Under the pieces are notes generated by a model. It saw only the letters and a list, made by a program, of their open reading frames with translations. It was not told the origin of the DNA and ran no database searches. The translations under genes and the position numbers were made by a program. 55,287 nt of DNA from Oscillospiraceae bacterium (GTDB lineage Bacteria > Bacillota > Clostridia > Oscillospirales > Oscillospiraceae), in assembly GCA_017622295.1 (NCBI GenBank), contig JAGARK010000024.1, forward strand, positions 1-55,287, in the 5' to 3' direction. How positions within the stretch are numbered: position 1 is the first letter of the stretch; every line of letters begins with the position of its first letter. Shown one piece after another: positions 7,197 through 16,052 of this stretch.

Positions 7197-9152
7197 TCAG
7201 GTTCTCTTAAACTGCTTTTCCAGCTGCTTTTTGCTCAGAGTCACGCAGATGGGTCTGCCATGGGGGCAGTATTTCAGGTCCTCTCTGGACATGACCTGCT
7301 TGACAAGGGCCAGAAGCTCGGCTTCGTCATTTTTCCAGCCGGCCTTGATGGCGGCCTTGCAGGCCACGGTGTGGAGGATCTCGTCGCGGACATTGTCCTT
7401 TTCCTCCCGGCGGCCGCTGAGCAGGTCGGAGGCCAGAGCCTCCACCGCTTCCGCAGCGGCGTCGGGGCTCAGGTCCATGGGGATCTGCCGCAGCAGCACG
7501 GTGTTCTCACCGAATTCGTCGATCTCGAAGCCCAATTCTTCCAGAAGGGCGGTGCTCGCCAGCAGCTCGCCGGCGGCGCTGGGGCTCAGTCGGACCGGGA
7601 TGGGGGTCAGCAGGGCCTGAGAGCTGATCTTCTCCTGATTGGCTTTCAGCTTTTCAAAGAGGATCCGCTCGTGGGCGGCGTGCTTGTCGATGAGGAAGGC
7701 TTCCTCACCCTGCTCGACGATGATGTAGGAATTGTACAGCTCGCCCACCATGCGCCACTGGATTTCGGTGGGCATAGCCAGCGCCACCTGTTCCGGCTCT
7801 TCCTCCACAGGGGCGGGAACGCTGATGGGTTTCGCAGCGGGCTGGGGCTTTTCAACAGGCAGGGGGGGCAGCTTGATTTCGGGCTTCGGCGGGGCAGGGG
7901 TAATTTTCGGAAGAAGCACCTGCTCCCGGACGGGAGCGGCGGGAGTGCGCTCCACCTTGGCTGCTGTGGCAATGGCTGCAGCGGGCTTGGGCTGGGGGGC
8001 ATCTTTCAAAACGGTGGAGAAGGTCTTGAATTCCTCCGCCGTCATGGTGCGGAAGAAGTTTTCCTGCTTTGGCGCAGCGACCTTTTGCGCCGGGGGAGGT
8101 GCAGCGGTCTTTGTGGGCTGGGCGGCAGGTACGGCGGGCTGCTTGAACTGCACCTGGGGGCGGTCGGGAGTCTTGTTCAGAGCTCCCAGGACACCGTAGT
8201 GGACGCAGTCAAAGACGGCCTTTTCATTGAGGAATTTCACCTCAGTCTTCGCCGGGTGGACGTTGACGTCCACGGCGTTGGCCGGAAGATTCAGATGCAG
8301 AACGCAGGCGGGGAATTTGCCCACCATGATCTGGTTTCGGTAGGCCTCCTCAAAGGCTGCTACCAGGATCTTGGACTTCACCGGGCGGCCGTTGACGAAG
8401 AAGGTCTGCAGGCTCCGGCTGGGCCGGGCGTCGGTGGGCTTGGAGACGAAGCCGGACAGGGAGTAATTCTCCCAGCGGCTCTGCACATTTACCATCCGTG
8501 CCGAATCCTTGCCGTAGACGCAGTAGACGGCGTCAGCGAGCTTTCCGGTGCCGGGGGTGTTCAGCACTTCCTTGCCGTCACGGAGCATCCGGAAGGCCAC
8601 GCTGGGGTGGGCCAGGGCCTGCAGTTGCACGGCAGCAGTGACCCGGGAGCCTTCCACCGTGTCGGATTTCATGAACTTCATCCGGGCGGGGGTGTTGAAG
8701 AACAGATCACGGATGATGATGGTGGTGCCGTCGGGGCAGCCCGCCTCGGATTCTTCCAGAATGTTTCCGGCCTCCAGCTGGAGGCTGGTTCCTGCGATGG
8801 AGGAGGGAGTTTTGGTCAGAAGGTCGATACGGCTGACGGAGGCAATGGCGGCCAGAGCTTCGCCACGGAAGCCGCAGGTGGCAATGGCGGCCAGATCCTC
8901 GGCGCTGCGAAGCTTGCTGGTTGCGTGGCGCAGGAAGGCGGTCCGGGCGTCTTCGGCGCTCATGCCGCAGCCGTTGTCCGTGACCCGCAGGAAGGTCATG
9001 CCGCCGTCCCGGATCTCGATGGTGACCTTGGAGGCTCCGGCGTCCACGGCGTTTTCAAGCAGCTCCTTGACAACGGAGGCGGGACGCTCCACCACTTCGC
9101 CGGCGGCGATCAGGTTGGCGATATGGGGGGATAACTGGATGATTTTCGGCAT
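7197..9152 (-). CDS. mutL: DNA mismatch repair protein MutL
   Basis: MutL couples MutS mismatch recognition to strand incision. The N-terminal GHKL ATPase has ENAVDAGA, DNGCGM, and GFRGEALAAI within the first ~110 residues. A long Pro/Ala-rich linker (~340-460) joins it to a C-terminal dimerisation and endonuclease domain. The nuclease motif appears as DKHAAHERILFE (family pattern DQHAxxERxxxE), and the late zinc-site motif is CPHGRPICVTL. Length of 651 residues is normal. It is 4 nt downstream of the CPBP gene and is co-transcribed with mutS. As a Gram-positive MutL it is expected to nick DNA itself, so no mutH is needed. Confidence 0.97.
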   Translation of the reverse strand: MPKIIQLSPHIANLIAAGEVVERPASVVKELLENAVDAGASKVTIEIRDGGMTFLRVTDNGCGMSAEDARTAFLRHATSKLRSAEDLAAIATCGFRGEALAAIASVSRIDLLTKTPSSIAGTSLQLEAGNILEESEAGCPDGTTIIIRDLFFNTPARMKFMKSDTVEGSRVTAAVQLQALAHPSVAFRMLRDGKEVLNTPGTGKLADAVYCVYGKDSARMVNVQSRWENYSLSGFVSKPTDARPSRSLQTFFVNGRPVKSKILVAAFEEAYRNQIMVGKFPACVLHLNLPANAVDVNVHPAKTEVKFLNEKAVFDCVHYGVLGALNKTPDRPQVQFKQPAVPAAQPTKTAAPPPAQKVAAPKQENFFRTMTAEEFKTFSTVLKDAPQPKPAAAIATAAKVERTPAAPVREQVLLPKITPAPPKPEIKLPPLPVEKPQPAAKPISVPAPVEEEPEQVALAMPTEIQWRMVGELYNSYIIVEQGEEAFLIDKHAAHERILFEKLKANQEKISSQALLTPIPVRLSPSAAGELLASTALLEELGFEIDEFGENTVLLRQIPMDLSPDAAAEAVEALASDLLSGRREEKDNVRDEILHTVACKAAIKAGWKNDEAELLALVKQVMSREDLKYCPHGRPICVTLSKKQLEKQFKRT

Positions 9153-9156
9153 TTTT

Positions 9157-9858
9157 TCACCTCACGGCGTTGGAAACGCCCATGGCATTGACGATGGCGT
9201 GCATGATGATGGGGGTGGCGATGGTGCCCGTCTGGCGGTAGCACCAGCACAGGCAGAAGCCTGCCGGGAGATACTGCACAAAGCACAGCAGCAGGTGCAG
9301 CGGGTCAAAGCTCCCGATGTAGCCCACCACATGGAGCAGGGCGAAAGAACCCATGGACACGGCGTAGGCCAGGACCTGTTTTTTGTCCCAGAGGTTCCGG
9401 AAGAGCAGGCCCCGGAAGAACAGTTCCTCTGTCACGGGCACCATGATCACAGTGCCGATGGCGATGAGGGTCTGTTCCTGGCCAAGCAGATTGAACACGG
9501 TCTGGTCGTTGATATTGGAAAAGCTGGGGAAGATCATGAAGATCAGGATCGTCAGCAGCTCGCACAGGGCTTCGCTGCCCAGATAGCCCAGAGCGGCATA
9601 CCAAATTGTGGCGAAGGGGCTGCGCAGAGCGGCCCGGAAGGAATCCTTCAGGAAATACCGGAAAATCCAGACCACCGTCAGGAAATTGATGCAGTAATAG
9701 ACAAAATTCAGCCGGGCGGATGACAGGGGAGAGGCCAGCATGGCGTTGCCCTGCTGCAGCAGCGAGGGCAGCAGAATCAGAGAAATCGCCATGTAGATGA
9801 GGCCGATTCGGGTTTCCTTCCGGGAAAGGGCGTTAAAATAAGAGGGAGATTTTTTCAT
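9157..9858 (-). CDS. CPBP family intramembrane metalloprotease
   Basis: CPBP (Abi/CAAX) proteins are multipass proteases or bacteriocin-immunity-like membrane proteins; the substrate cannot be told from sequence. The family motifs are in order: EELFFRGLLF (glutamate pair plus Arg), FALLHVVGY (His) and HAIVNAMG (His/Asn), all in the last ~110 residues. There are about six hydrophobic helices in 233 residues. The gene is wedged between mutS (1 nt gap) and mutL (4 nt gap), and its ribosome binding site is weak, suggesting translational coupling to mutS. Any link to repair is only positional. Confidence 0.9.
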   Translation of the reverse strand: MKKSPSYFNALSRKETRIGLIYMAISLILLPSLLQQGNAMLASPLSSARLNFVYYCINFLTVVWIFRYFLKDSFRAALRSPFATIWYAALGYLGSEALCELLTILIFMIFPSFSNINDQTVFNLLGQEQTLIAIGTVIMVPVTEELFFRGLLFRNLWDKKQVLAYAVSMGSFALLHVVGYIGSFDPLHLLLCFVQYLPAGFCLCWCYRQTGTIATPIIMHAIVNAMGVSNAVR

Positions 9859-9859
9859 A

Positions 9860-12463
9860 TCAGTTCAGCATTTTCTTGAGCCGGTACAGCTCGTTCATGG
9901 CTTCGATGGGGGTCAGAGTCTCCAGGGTGATCTTCTCCAGAGTGGCGCAGATGTCCTGGCCCCGGAGGTCCAGCATGGAGATCTGATCGTCAGGCTCCGA
10001 TTTCTGAATGACGACGGTCTCGCCCTTGCCGCTTTCCAGCTCGGCCAGGATCTCCCGGGCCCGGTTGATGACGGTATTGGGGATGCCAGCCAGCTTGGCG
10101 ACTTCGATGCCGAAGCTGTCGTCGGTGGCACCGGGGACGATCTTGCGCAGGAAGATCATCTGATCGCCCCGCTTCTTCACGGCGATGTTGTAATTCTTTA
10201 CGTTGGGGAGTTTATCCTCCATGGTGGAAAGCTCGTGGTAATGGGTGGCAAAGAGGGTCTTGGCGCCCAGCTTCTTGGGATTGGCGGCGTATTCCAGCAC
10301 GGCTCTTGCGATGGACATGCCGTCGTAGGTGGAGGTGCCGCGGCCGATCTCGTCCAGAATCAGCAGGCTCCGGGAGGTGGCGTATTTCAGAATGGAGGCT
10401 ACCTCCGCCATCTCCACCATGAAGGTGGACTGGCCGGAGGCCAGATCGTCGCTGGCGCCGATGCGGGTAAATACCCGGTCCACCAGACCGATTTTGGCGG
10501 ATCTGGCGGGGACGAAGGAGCCCATCTGGGCCATCAGCACGATCAGCGCCACCTGACGCATATAGGTGGATTTACCCGCCATATTGGGGCCGGTGATGAT
10601 GGAGACCTGATTGTCCCGGGCGCCCAACTGGGTGTCGTTGGGGACGAAGAGGGAGTCCTTGAGTACTACCTCCACAACGGGGTGGCGTCCATCGGTGATG
10701 GAAATTTCGCTGCCCAGAGTGATCTCCGGGCGGCAGTAGCCCCGCTGGACGGCGACAGCTGCAAGGGAGCACAGAGCGTCGGCGGCGGCCACGGCGGCAG
10801 CTGCCTGCTGGACCCGGGGGGCCTGGGCGGCCAGATGCTCACGCAGCTGCTGGAAGATCTGGTATTCCAGGGCGGTCAGGCGCTCCTTGGCGGTGAGGAC
10901 CTGGTTTTCCAGCTCCTTCAGCTCCTGGGTAATGTAGCGTTCGCAATTTGCCAGGGTCTGCTTGCGGACGTAGCTCGCGGGAACCTGATCGGTGAAGGAT
11001 TTGGAAACTTCGATATAGTATCCGAAAACCCGGTTAAAGCCCACTTTCAGGGTCCGGATTCCGGTCTTTTCCTTTTCGGAGGCCTCAATGGCGGCGATGG
11101 TGCCGGAGCCGCCCTCCATGATGTCCCGCAGACGGTCGGCGTCGGCGTTGGCGCCTTTGCGGATGATGCCGCCCTCCCGGATGGTCAGGGGAGGCTCGTC
11201 CACGATGGTGTTTTCGATCAGGTCGGCGCAGTCCGTCAGAGGATCGATGGCCTGCTCCAGCTTGCGAAGCAGAGGGGATTCACATTTTTGCAGCTGGGCT
11301 TTGACCTCCGGCAGGGCCCGGAAGCCCCGGGCCAGACCCAGCAGATCCCGGCAGTTGACGGTGCCGGTGCAGATGCGGGTCTGAACACGCTCCAGATCGG
11401 TGACATCCCGCAGGGCTTCGATCAGCTCCCCCCGGGTGATGGTGTCGTTCACCAGTTCCTCCACGGCGCTCTGACGGCGGCCGATTTCCGTCACATCCAG
11501 CAGGGGCTTTTCCAGCCAGGACCGCAGCATACGGCCGCCCATAGCGGTTCGGGTCTTGTCCAGAACCCACAGCAGCGTACCCTTCTTTTCCTTGGAGCGC
11601 ATGGTTTCCGTCAGCTCCAGATTTCTCCGGGCGTCCAGGTCCAGCTCCATAAAGCGGCCAGTGGTGTAGTACTGCAGCTCCCGGATGTGGGCCAGATCAT
11701 TTTTCTGGACCCAAAGCAGGGTCTGCAGCAGGGTGCCGCTGGCGATGATGGCGGTGGGCATGCCTGCCAGACCCAGGTCGGAAAGGTCGGTCTTGAAGTG
11801 ATTCTGCAGCAGTTCTTCCGCCTGCTCCAGATCGAACTGCTCCGGCTTTCCCTCGTCTACGCAGCAGCTCAGACGGTGGAACAGCGCGTCATCGATCTGC
11901 TCGCAGTGGGTGTCCGCACCGAAGCGGATCACTTCGCTGGGGGCAAAGCGGCCCAGCTCGGAGGACACGCTCTGGGTATCGGAGCAGACCGTTGCAAAGA
12001 ATGCGCCGGTGGATACGTCGCAGAAGGCAAGGCCGAATTTGCCGCCCTCGCCATAGATGCAGCCCATGTAGTTATTCTTGTTTTCGTCCAGCATGCAGCT
12101 TTCGGTGACGGTGCCGGGGGTGACGATGCGGGTGATGTCCCGCTCCACGATGCCCTTGGCGGTGGCGGGGTCCTCCAGCTGCTCACAGATGGCGACCTTG
12201 TAGCCCTTCTGGACCAGCCGGGCGATGTAGGAGTCGACACTGTGGAAGGGGACGCCGCACATGGGAGTCTGCTCCTCCTTTGGCTTACCACGGTCCCGGG
12301 TGGTCAGGGTCAGATCCAGCTCCCGGGCGGCCAGCTTGGCATCCTCGTCGAACATCTCATAGAAGTCGCCCAGGCGGAAAAACAGGATGCAGTCCTGATT
12401 GCGCTCCTTGATATCATAGTACTGACGCTTCATGGGCGTCATTTCGTTAATTGCTTTTGCCAT
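9860..12463 (-). CDS. mutS: DNA mismatch repair protein MutS
   Basis: Recognises base mismatches and small loops and recruits MutL. The mismatch-reading Phe-x-Glu is visible in FFRLGDFYEMF near the N-terminus. The ATPase has a Walker A GPNMAGKSTYMRQ, a Walker B SLLILDEIGRGTSTYDG and the signature FATHYHEL. Length is 867 residues from MAKAINEMTPMKRQYYDIK. This start was chosen because AAAGGA precedes it by a proper distance; an upstream in-frame start at 12487 would begin inside repeat copy B and has no ribosome binding site. It is followed directly by the CPBP gene and mutL. Confidence 0.97.
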   Translation of the reverse strand: MAKAINEMTPMKRQYYDIKERNQDCILFFRLGDFYEMFDEDAKLAARELDLTLTTRDRGKPKEEQTPMCGVPFHSVDSYIARLVQKGYKVAICEQLEDPATAKGIVERDITRIVTPGTVTESCMLDENKNNYMGCIYGEGGKFGLAFCDVSTGAFFATVCSDTQSVSSELGRFAPSEVIRFGADTHCEQIDDALFHRLSCCVDEGKPEQFDLEQAEELLQNHFKTDLSDLGLAGMPTAIIASGTLLQTLLWVQKNDLAHIRELQYYTTGRFMELDLDARRNLELTETMRSKEKKGTLLWVLDKTRTAMGGRMLRSWLEKPLLDVTEIGRRQSAVEELVNDTITRGELIEALRDVTDLERVQTRICTGTVNCRDLLGLARGFRALPEVKAQLQKCESPLLRKLEQAIDPLTDCADLIENTIVDEPPLTIREGGIIRKGANADADRLRDIMEGGSGTIAAIEASEKEKTGIRTLKVGFNRVFGYYIEVSKSFTDQVPASYVRKQTLANCERYITQELKELENQVLTAKERLTALEYQIFQQLREHLAAQAPRVQQAAAAVAAADALCSLAAVAVQRGYCRPEITLGSEISITDGRHPVVEVVLKDSLFVPNDTQLGARDNQVSIITGPNMAGKSTYMRQVALIVLMAQMGSFVPARSAKIGLVDRVFTRIGASDDLASGQSTFMVEMAEVASILKYATSRSLLILDEIGRGTSTYDGMSIARAVLEYAANPKKLGAKTLFATHYHELSTMEDKLPNVKNYNIAVKKRGDQMIFLRKIVPGATDDSFGIEVAKLAGIPNTVINRAREILAELESGKGETVVIQKSEPDDQISMLDLRGQDICATLEKITLETLTPIEAMNELYRLKKMLN

Positions 12464-12485
12464 ATTATCTATCCTTTGCTGCATC

Positions 12486-12579
12486 AATGCATAATGATGG
12501 TATCCGCTGCGCGGATGGATTGAGATCGAGTTGACAAAATGCGTTTAATTCTGCATTTTGCATTCTGCATTCTGCATTT
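12486..12579. repeat. TGCATT-ended intergenic repeat, copy B (reaches into miaB)
   Basis: The left end has AATGCATAATG; an internal hairpin ATCCGC-TGC-GCGGAT lies at ~12512-12526; the right end is a run of TTCTGCATT-type units (TGCATTTTGCATTCTGCATT). The right end lies inside the miaB coding frame and encodes its last ten residues. Confidence 0.75.
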
Positions 12580-13972
12580 CACCAGCTAGGCTCCAGGTGG
12601 TGGAGCCGGTGATGGTAAGCATCTGATAAGAACCAATCAGGCTCTCGTCGCCCTGGAAGCGGACCAGACGGCCGCCTTCGGTCCGGGCGGTCAGAAATTC
12701 TTTGTCGGTGCCGTCCACCAGGCAGCGAAGGGTCTTGCCCACATAGCCCTCGTGAATCTGCTCGGAGATGGCATTCTGCACAGCGCAGAGCTTGTCGAAG
12801 CGGCGGCTCTTCTCCTCCTTGGGGGTAGGGTCGTCCATGGTTGCGGCGGGGGTGCCGGTCCGGGGGGAGAAGATGAAGGTGAACAGGGAATCGTAATGAA
12901 CTTCCTGAATGAGGCTGATGGTCTCCTCAAATTCTTCCTCGGTCTCGCCGGGGAAGCCCACGATGACGTCGCTGGTCAGCACCAGATCCGGCATGACGGA
13001 CTTGGCATAATTGACCTTCTTCAGATAGGTCTCCCGGTCATAATGGCGGTTCATGGCCTTCAGCACCCGGGAGGAGCCGGACTGGAAGGGCAGATGCAGC
13101 TGCTTGGCAATTTTCGGATACTTTGCCATGGTGTCGAAGAGCTTCTCGGAAGCGTCTCTGGGATGGCTGGTCATGAAGCGGATCAGGAAATCCCCGGGAA
13201 TCTGAGCGATTTCGGCCAGCAGATCGGCGAAATCGATGCCCTCTTCCAGATCCTTGCCGTAGGAGTTGACGTTCTGGCCCAGAAGCGTGATCTCCCTGGT
13301 GCCGTTTTCAACAAGTGCGCGGCATTCGGTCAGGATGTCCTCCTTCTTTCTGCTGCGCTCACGGCCCCGAACATAGGGGACGATGCAGTACGTACAAAAA
13401 TTGTTGCAGCCGTACATAATGGACACCCAGGCCTTCAGGGTATTGTCACGGACCTGGGGGATGCCTTCAGCAATGGAGCCGGCTTCGTCGGCCACATAGA
13501 ACTGCCGCTTGCCCCGGCTCAGAACATTCCACAGGATCTCCGGGAACTGCCACAGGTGGTGGGTGGAGAAGCAGCCGTCCACATAGGGGTAGCTGCGCTT
13601 GATCCGGTCGGAGACCTTGGTCTCACCGGCCATGCAGCCGCACAGGAAGATCTTCTGACGGGGGTGGCGGCGCTTGGTGTGGGTCAGGGCGCCCAGATTG
13701 CCGAAAACACGCTGCTCGGCATGCTCCCGGATGGCGCAGGTGTTCATGATGACAACATCGGCACCCTCGGCACTCTGGACAATGGCGTAGCCGCTCTGGG
13801 TCAGGTAACCACGGAGCTTTTCGGAGTCGGCTTCATTCTGCTGACAGCCGTAGGTCTCCACATAGGCGGTGGGAGTGGTTTCTCTTTCGTGCCAGTAGGC
13901 AGCGATTTTATCACAATAGGCGAACTGGGAACCCAGCTGCGCCTCGGTAATGACGGTGGTTTTGGTGTTCAT
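12545..13972 (-). CDS. miaB: tRNA-2-methylthio-N6-dimethylallyladenosine synthase MiaB
   Basis: A radical-SAM methylthiotransferase that converts i6A37 to ms2i6A37 in tRNA. It has the N-terminal UPF0004 domain with cysteines in YGCQQNEADS, NTCAIREHAEQ and CGCMAG, the radical-SAM triad in GCNNFCTYCIVPYVRGRERSR, and a C-terminal TRAM domain. Length is 475 residues, with an N-terminal extension of ~35 residues. The last ten residues, MQNAECKMQN, are coded by the intergenic repeat copy B rather than by native miaB sequence. It is first in the miaB-mutS-CPBP-mutL run and has its own promoter. Confidence 0.97.
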   Translation of the reverse strand: MNTKTTVITEAQLGSQFAYCDKIAAYWHERETTPTAYVETYGCQQNEADSEKLRGYLTQSGYAIVQSAEGADVVIMNTCAIREHAEQRVFGNLGALTHTKRRHPRQKIFLCGCMAGETKVSDRIKRSYPYVDGCFSTHHLWQFPEILWNVLSRGKRQFYVADEAGSIAEGIPQVRDNTLKAWVSIMYGCNNFCTYCIVPYVRGRERSRKKEDILTECRALVENGTREITLLGQNVNSYGKDLEEGIDFADLLAEIAQIPGDFLIRFMTSHPRDASEKLFDTMAKYPKIAKQLHLPFQSGSSRVLKAMNRHYDRETYLKKVNYAKSVMPDLVLTSDVIVGFPGETEEEFEETISLIQEVHYDSLFTFIFSPRTGTPAATMDDPTPKEEKSRRFDKLCAVQNAISEQIHEGYVGKTLRCLVDGTDKEFLTARTEGGRLVRFQGDESLIGSYQMLTITGSTTWSLAGEMQNAECKMQN

Positions 13973-14008
13973 AATGGAATTCCTCCAGCAATACTATCTC
14001 AATTTTAT

Positions 14009-14037
14009 ATATTATCATTTTTTGCGTTGTTTTGCAA
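14009..14037 (-). promoter_or_regulatory. promoter of the miaB-mutS-mutL run
   Basis: On the minus strand, TTGCAA (14032-14037) is separated by 17 nt from TAATAT (14009-14014), about 35 nt before the miaB start. Confidence 0.7.
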
Positions 14038-14081
14038 GGCTGAAAGGGCGCTGAAAGGTTGTAAATTATTTATGACAATAC

Positions 14082-14110
14082 TTGCAATTATAACTTTTCC
14101 GTGATAAACT
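14082..14110 (+). promoter_or_regulatory. promoter of the parvulin-domain gene
   Basis: TTGCAA (14082-14087) is followed after 17 nt by TAAACT (14105-14110), about 43 nt before the start codon at 14153. Confidence 0.6.
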
Positions 14111-14152
14111 GGGCGGGTATGACCACCGAAGAAATTCGGAGAAAGAGGGTTT

Positions 14153-15619
14153 TTGACCATGAAATGTAAGTATTGTGACCAGGAGCTGGTGGAAGGCAAG
14201 CGCTTCTGCCCCTCCTGCGGCAAGGAAAACGAGCCCGAAGAAGCGGTGCAGGAAATGCCTGCTGAAGAAGCAGTCGTTGAGGAAGCTGCGGCTGAGGAAA
14301 CTCCTGCGGAAGAAGTTCCCGCAGAGCAGCCCGCTGAGGCGCCTGAGGGCGCCAAGATGAGCTCCGGCAAGCTGGCCATGGCCATCGTGGCCGGTGTTGT
14401 GGTTGTTGCGATCCTGATTGCCCTGATCGTCAGCGGCATGGGCGGCAAGACTGCTGAAATCGCGGACCCCACAGAGCCTTCCGAACCGGAAGTGATGGGC
14501 ACCATTCCCCCCGACGGCAATCCTGATGATGTTACCTGCAAGGGCACCTACACCGTCACCGATGAGGAAGCAATTGCGGCAGCGGATACCATCGTTGCCA
14601 CCATGGACGGCGCAGAGCTGACCAATGCCGAGCTGCAGGTCTTCTACTGGATGGAAGCCATCAACCTGCTCAACAGCGGCTATGCCTCTTACTTTGAGGT
14701 GGACTTCACCCAGCCTTTGGATACCCAGCTGTTTGAAGAGGGCATGACCTGGCAGCAGTATTTCCTGAGCTGCGCGCTGGATTCCTGGAGAAGCTACCAG
14801 GCTCTGATGCTGGAGGCTGAGGAGGCCGACCATGTGCTTCAGGAGGATTTCGCCGGCTATCTGGAGACCCTGCATGACGATCTGGAGAGCGGTGCTGTTG
14901 CCTCCGGCCTGGCCAATGCACAGGAGCTGGTTCAGTACAATGTGGGCGCCGGCGCTGATCTGGATGATTACACCAAGTATATCGAGATGTACTACACCGG
15001 CTACAGCTATTTCAATGAGCTCTACGGCCAGATCGAAGTCACCCCCGAGGAGGTCGAGGCCTACTTCGCTGAGAACGAGGAGATGTACGCCGAGTATGGC
15101 ATCACCAAGGAAGGCGAGCAGATGAACGTCCGCCATATTCTGGTCCTGGTTGAAGGCGGCACCACCGATGAGACAGGCACCACCACCTATTCCGATGAGG
15201 AGTGGGCTGCCTGCGAGGCTGAGGCACAGGCTATTCTGGATGAGTGGCTGGCCGGTGAAGCCACCGAGGACAGCTTTGCACAGCTGGCAATGGAGCGTTC
15301 CGAGGACGGCGGCTCCAGCAGCAACGGCGGCCTGTACGAGGGCCTGACTGCTGACACCAACTTTGTGGAGAACTTCAAGAACTGGTATCTGGAAGAGGGC
15401 CGTCAGGTTGGCGATTACGGCCTGGTCCGGACCGAATACGGCTACCATGTGATGTATTTCTCCGGCACTGAGCCCATCTGGTCTGCCACTGCCGAGGCTG
15501 ACCTGCTCAATGAGCGTGCCAATGCCATCCTGCCCGACTGCGTCGAGCGTCATCCTGTGACCGTCGATTACAGCGCCATCAAGCTGGGCCTGTCCCGTCT
15601 GGGCGAAGCAGAAGAATAA
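14153..15619 (+). CDS. zinc-ribbon, membrane-anchored PpiC-type peptidyl-prolyl isomerase
   Basis: Predicted extracytoplasmic foldase for exported proteins (parvulin family). It starts with a cytoplasmic zinc ribbon (C3/C6 and C17/C20: CKYC...CPSC), then a Glu/Ala/Pro-rich linker. A single transmembrane helix spans ~72-93. A SurA/PrsA-like helical chaperone region follows, and a parvulin domain begins near 324 (NVRHILVLVEGG) and ends around the GYHVMYFSG motif. Unlike PrsA it has no lipobox or cleavable signal. Length is 488 residues; ATG preceded by AGAGGG. It stands alone between its own promoter and a strong terminator. Confidence 0.88.
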   Translation: MTMKCKYCDQELVEGKRFCPSCGKENEPEEAVQEMPAEEAVVEEAAAEETPAEEVPAEQPAEAPEGAKMSSGKLAMAIVAGVVVVAILIALIVSGMGGKTAEIADPTEPSEPEVMGTIPPDGNPDDVTCKGTYTVTDEEAIAAADTIVATMDGAELTNAELQVFYWMEAINLLNSGYASYFEVDFTQPLDTQLFEEGMTWQQYFLSCALDSWRSYQALMLEAEEADHVLQEDFAGYLETLHDDLESGAVASGLANAQELVQYNVGAGADLDDYTKYIEMYYTGYSYFNELYGQIEVTPEEVEAYFAENEEMYAEYGITKEGEQMNVRHILVLVEGGTTDETGTTTYSDEEWAACEAEAQAILDEWLAGEATEDSFAQLAMERSEDGGSSSNGGLYEGLTADTNFVENFKNWYLEEGRQVGDYGLVRTEYGYHVMYFSGTEPIWSATAEADLLNERANAILPDCVERHPVTVDYSAIKLGLSRLGEAEE

Positions 15620-15624
15620 TAGGA

Positions 15625-15659
15625 ATACCCCCGTTTGCAGGTTTTGCAAACGGGGGTAT
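15625..15659. terminator. bidirectional terminator between convergent genes
   Basis: A perfect 15-bp stem (15625-15639 with 15645-15659) is followed by GTTTTT on the plus strand. It ends the parvulin gene and can also serve the convergent XRE gene, whose stop is only six bases away. Confidence 0.92.
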
Positions 15660-15664
15660 CGTTT

Positions 15665-15916
15665 TTATTCTTCATTTCCACAGAGCCAGTCCAGGGAAAC
15701 ACCCAGGGCTCTTGCCAGCATCACAAGCTCCGCATCGCAGACATGACGCTGGTTCTTCTCGATTCTGGAAATGATCAGCGGCGTCATCTCCATGCCCAGC
15801 AGATTGATTTCCCGGGCCAGATCCTCCTGCCGCAGGGGCGGTTTATGCATAGCCCGTCCGAGCCGCACTCTTTCACCGCAAATATTACCTTCAATCAAGA
15901 ATCTTTTGATAGCCAT
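15665..15916 (-). CDS. small XRE-family (Cro/C1-type HTH) regulator
   Basis: An 83-residue protein that is almost entirely a helix-turn-helix domain. The recognition region is in REINLLGMEMTPLIISRIEKNQRHVCDAELVMLARALGVSLDWLCG, the standard C-terminal arrangement of this XRE subtype. ATG follows GGAG by nine nt. It is transcribed divergently from a 59-residue ORF; two matching 15-bp near-palindromes lie between the two genes, one next to this gene's ribosome binding site. It is therefore probably a repressor of both genes, including itself. Targets outside the pair are unknown. Confidence 0.85.
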   Translation of the reverse strand: MAIKRFLIEGNICGERVRLGRAMHKPPLRQEDLAREINLLGMEMTPLIISRIEKNQRHVCDAELVMLARALGVSLDWLCGNEE

Positions 15917-15941
15917 ATACAGCGCTCCTGGTATCTTAATA

Positions 15942-15956
15942 AGATATTAATTATCT
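15942..15956. promoter_or_regulatory. candidate operator 1 (AGATATTAATTATCT)
   Basis: A 15-bp near-palindrome in the 5' region of the XRE gene, between its presumed promoter and its ribosome binding site. It matches operator 2 at 13 of 15 positions, giving the shared form RGATATTAAWTATCY. A second overlapping perfect palindrome, TATCTTA-A-TAAGATA, covers 15932-15946. Confidence 0.6.
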
Positions 15957-15962
15957 ATTGTG

Positions 15963-15990
15963 TTGATTTTATCCCAGAAGACGATATAAT
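15963..15990 (+). promoter_or_regulatory. promoter of the 59-residue ORF
   Basis: TTGATT (15963-15968) and a perfect TATAAT (15985-15990) are 16 nt apart. Operator 2 begins about 9 nt downstream of the -10 box, so it would cover the start of transcription. Confidence 0.75.
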
Positions 15991-15998
15991 TAAGAATA

Positions 15999-16021
15999 CT
16001 TAGGATATTAAATATCCTAAG
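15999..16021. promoter_or_regulatory. candidate operator 2: perfect 10+3+10 palindrome
   Basis: CTTAGGATAT and its exact complement ATATCCTAAG flank a TAA spacer. The central 15 bp (16003-16017, GGATATTAAATATCC) match operator 1. The position at the predicted start of transcription suggests repression of the 59-residue ORF by the divergent XRE protein. Confidence 0.7.
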
Positions 16022-16052
16022 AGTATATTAGGCGGAATTTAGGAGCGATAAT

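Noticed and set aside
12464-12487. Eight-residue longer start of mutS (MMQQRIDN)
   Set aside because: The ATG lies within the intergenic repeat and has no ribosome binding site, whereas 12463 has AAAGGA at proper spacing.
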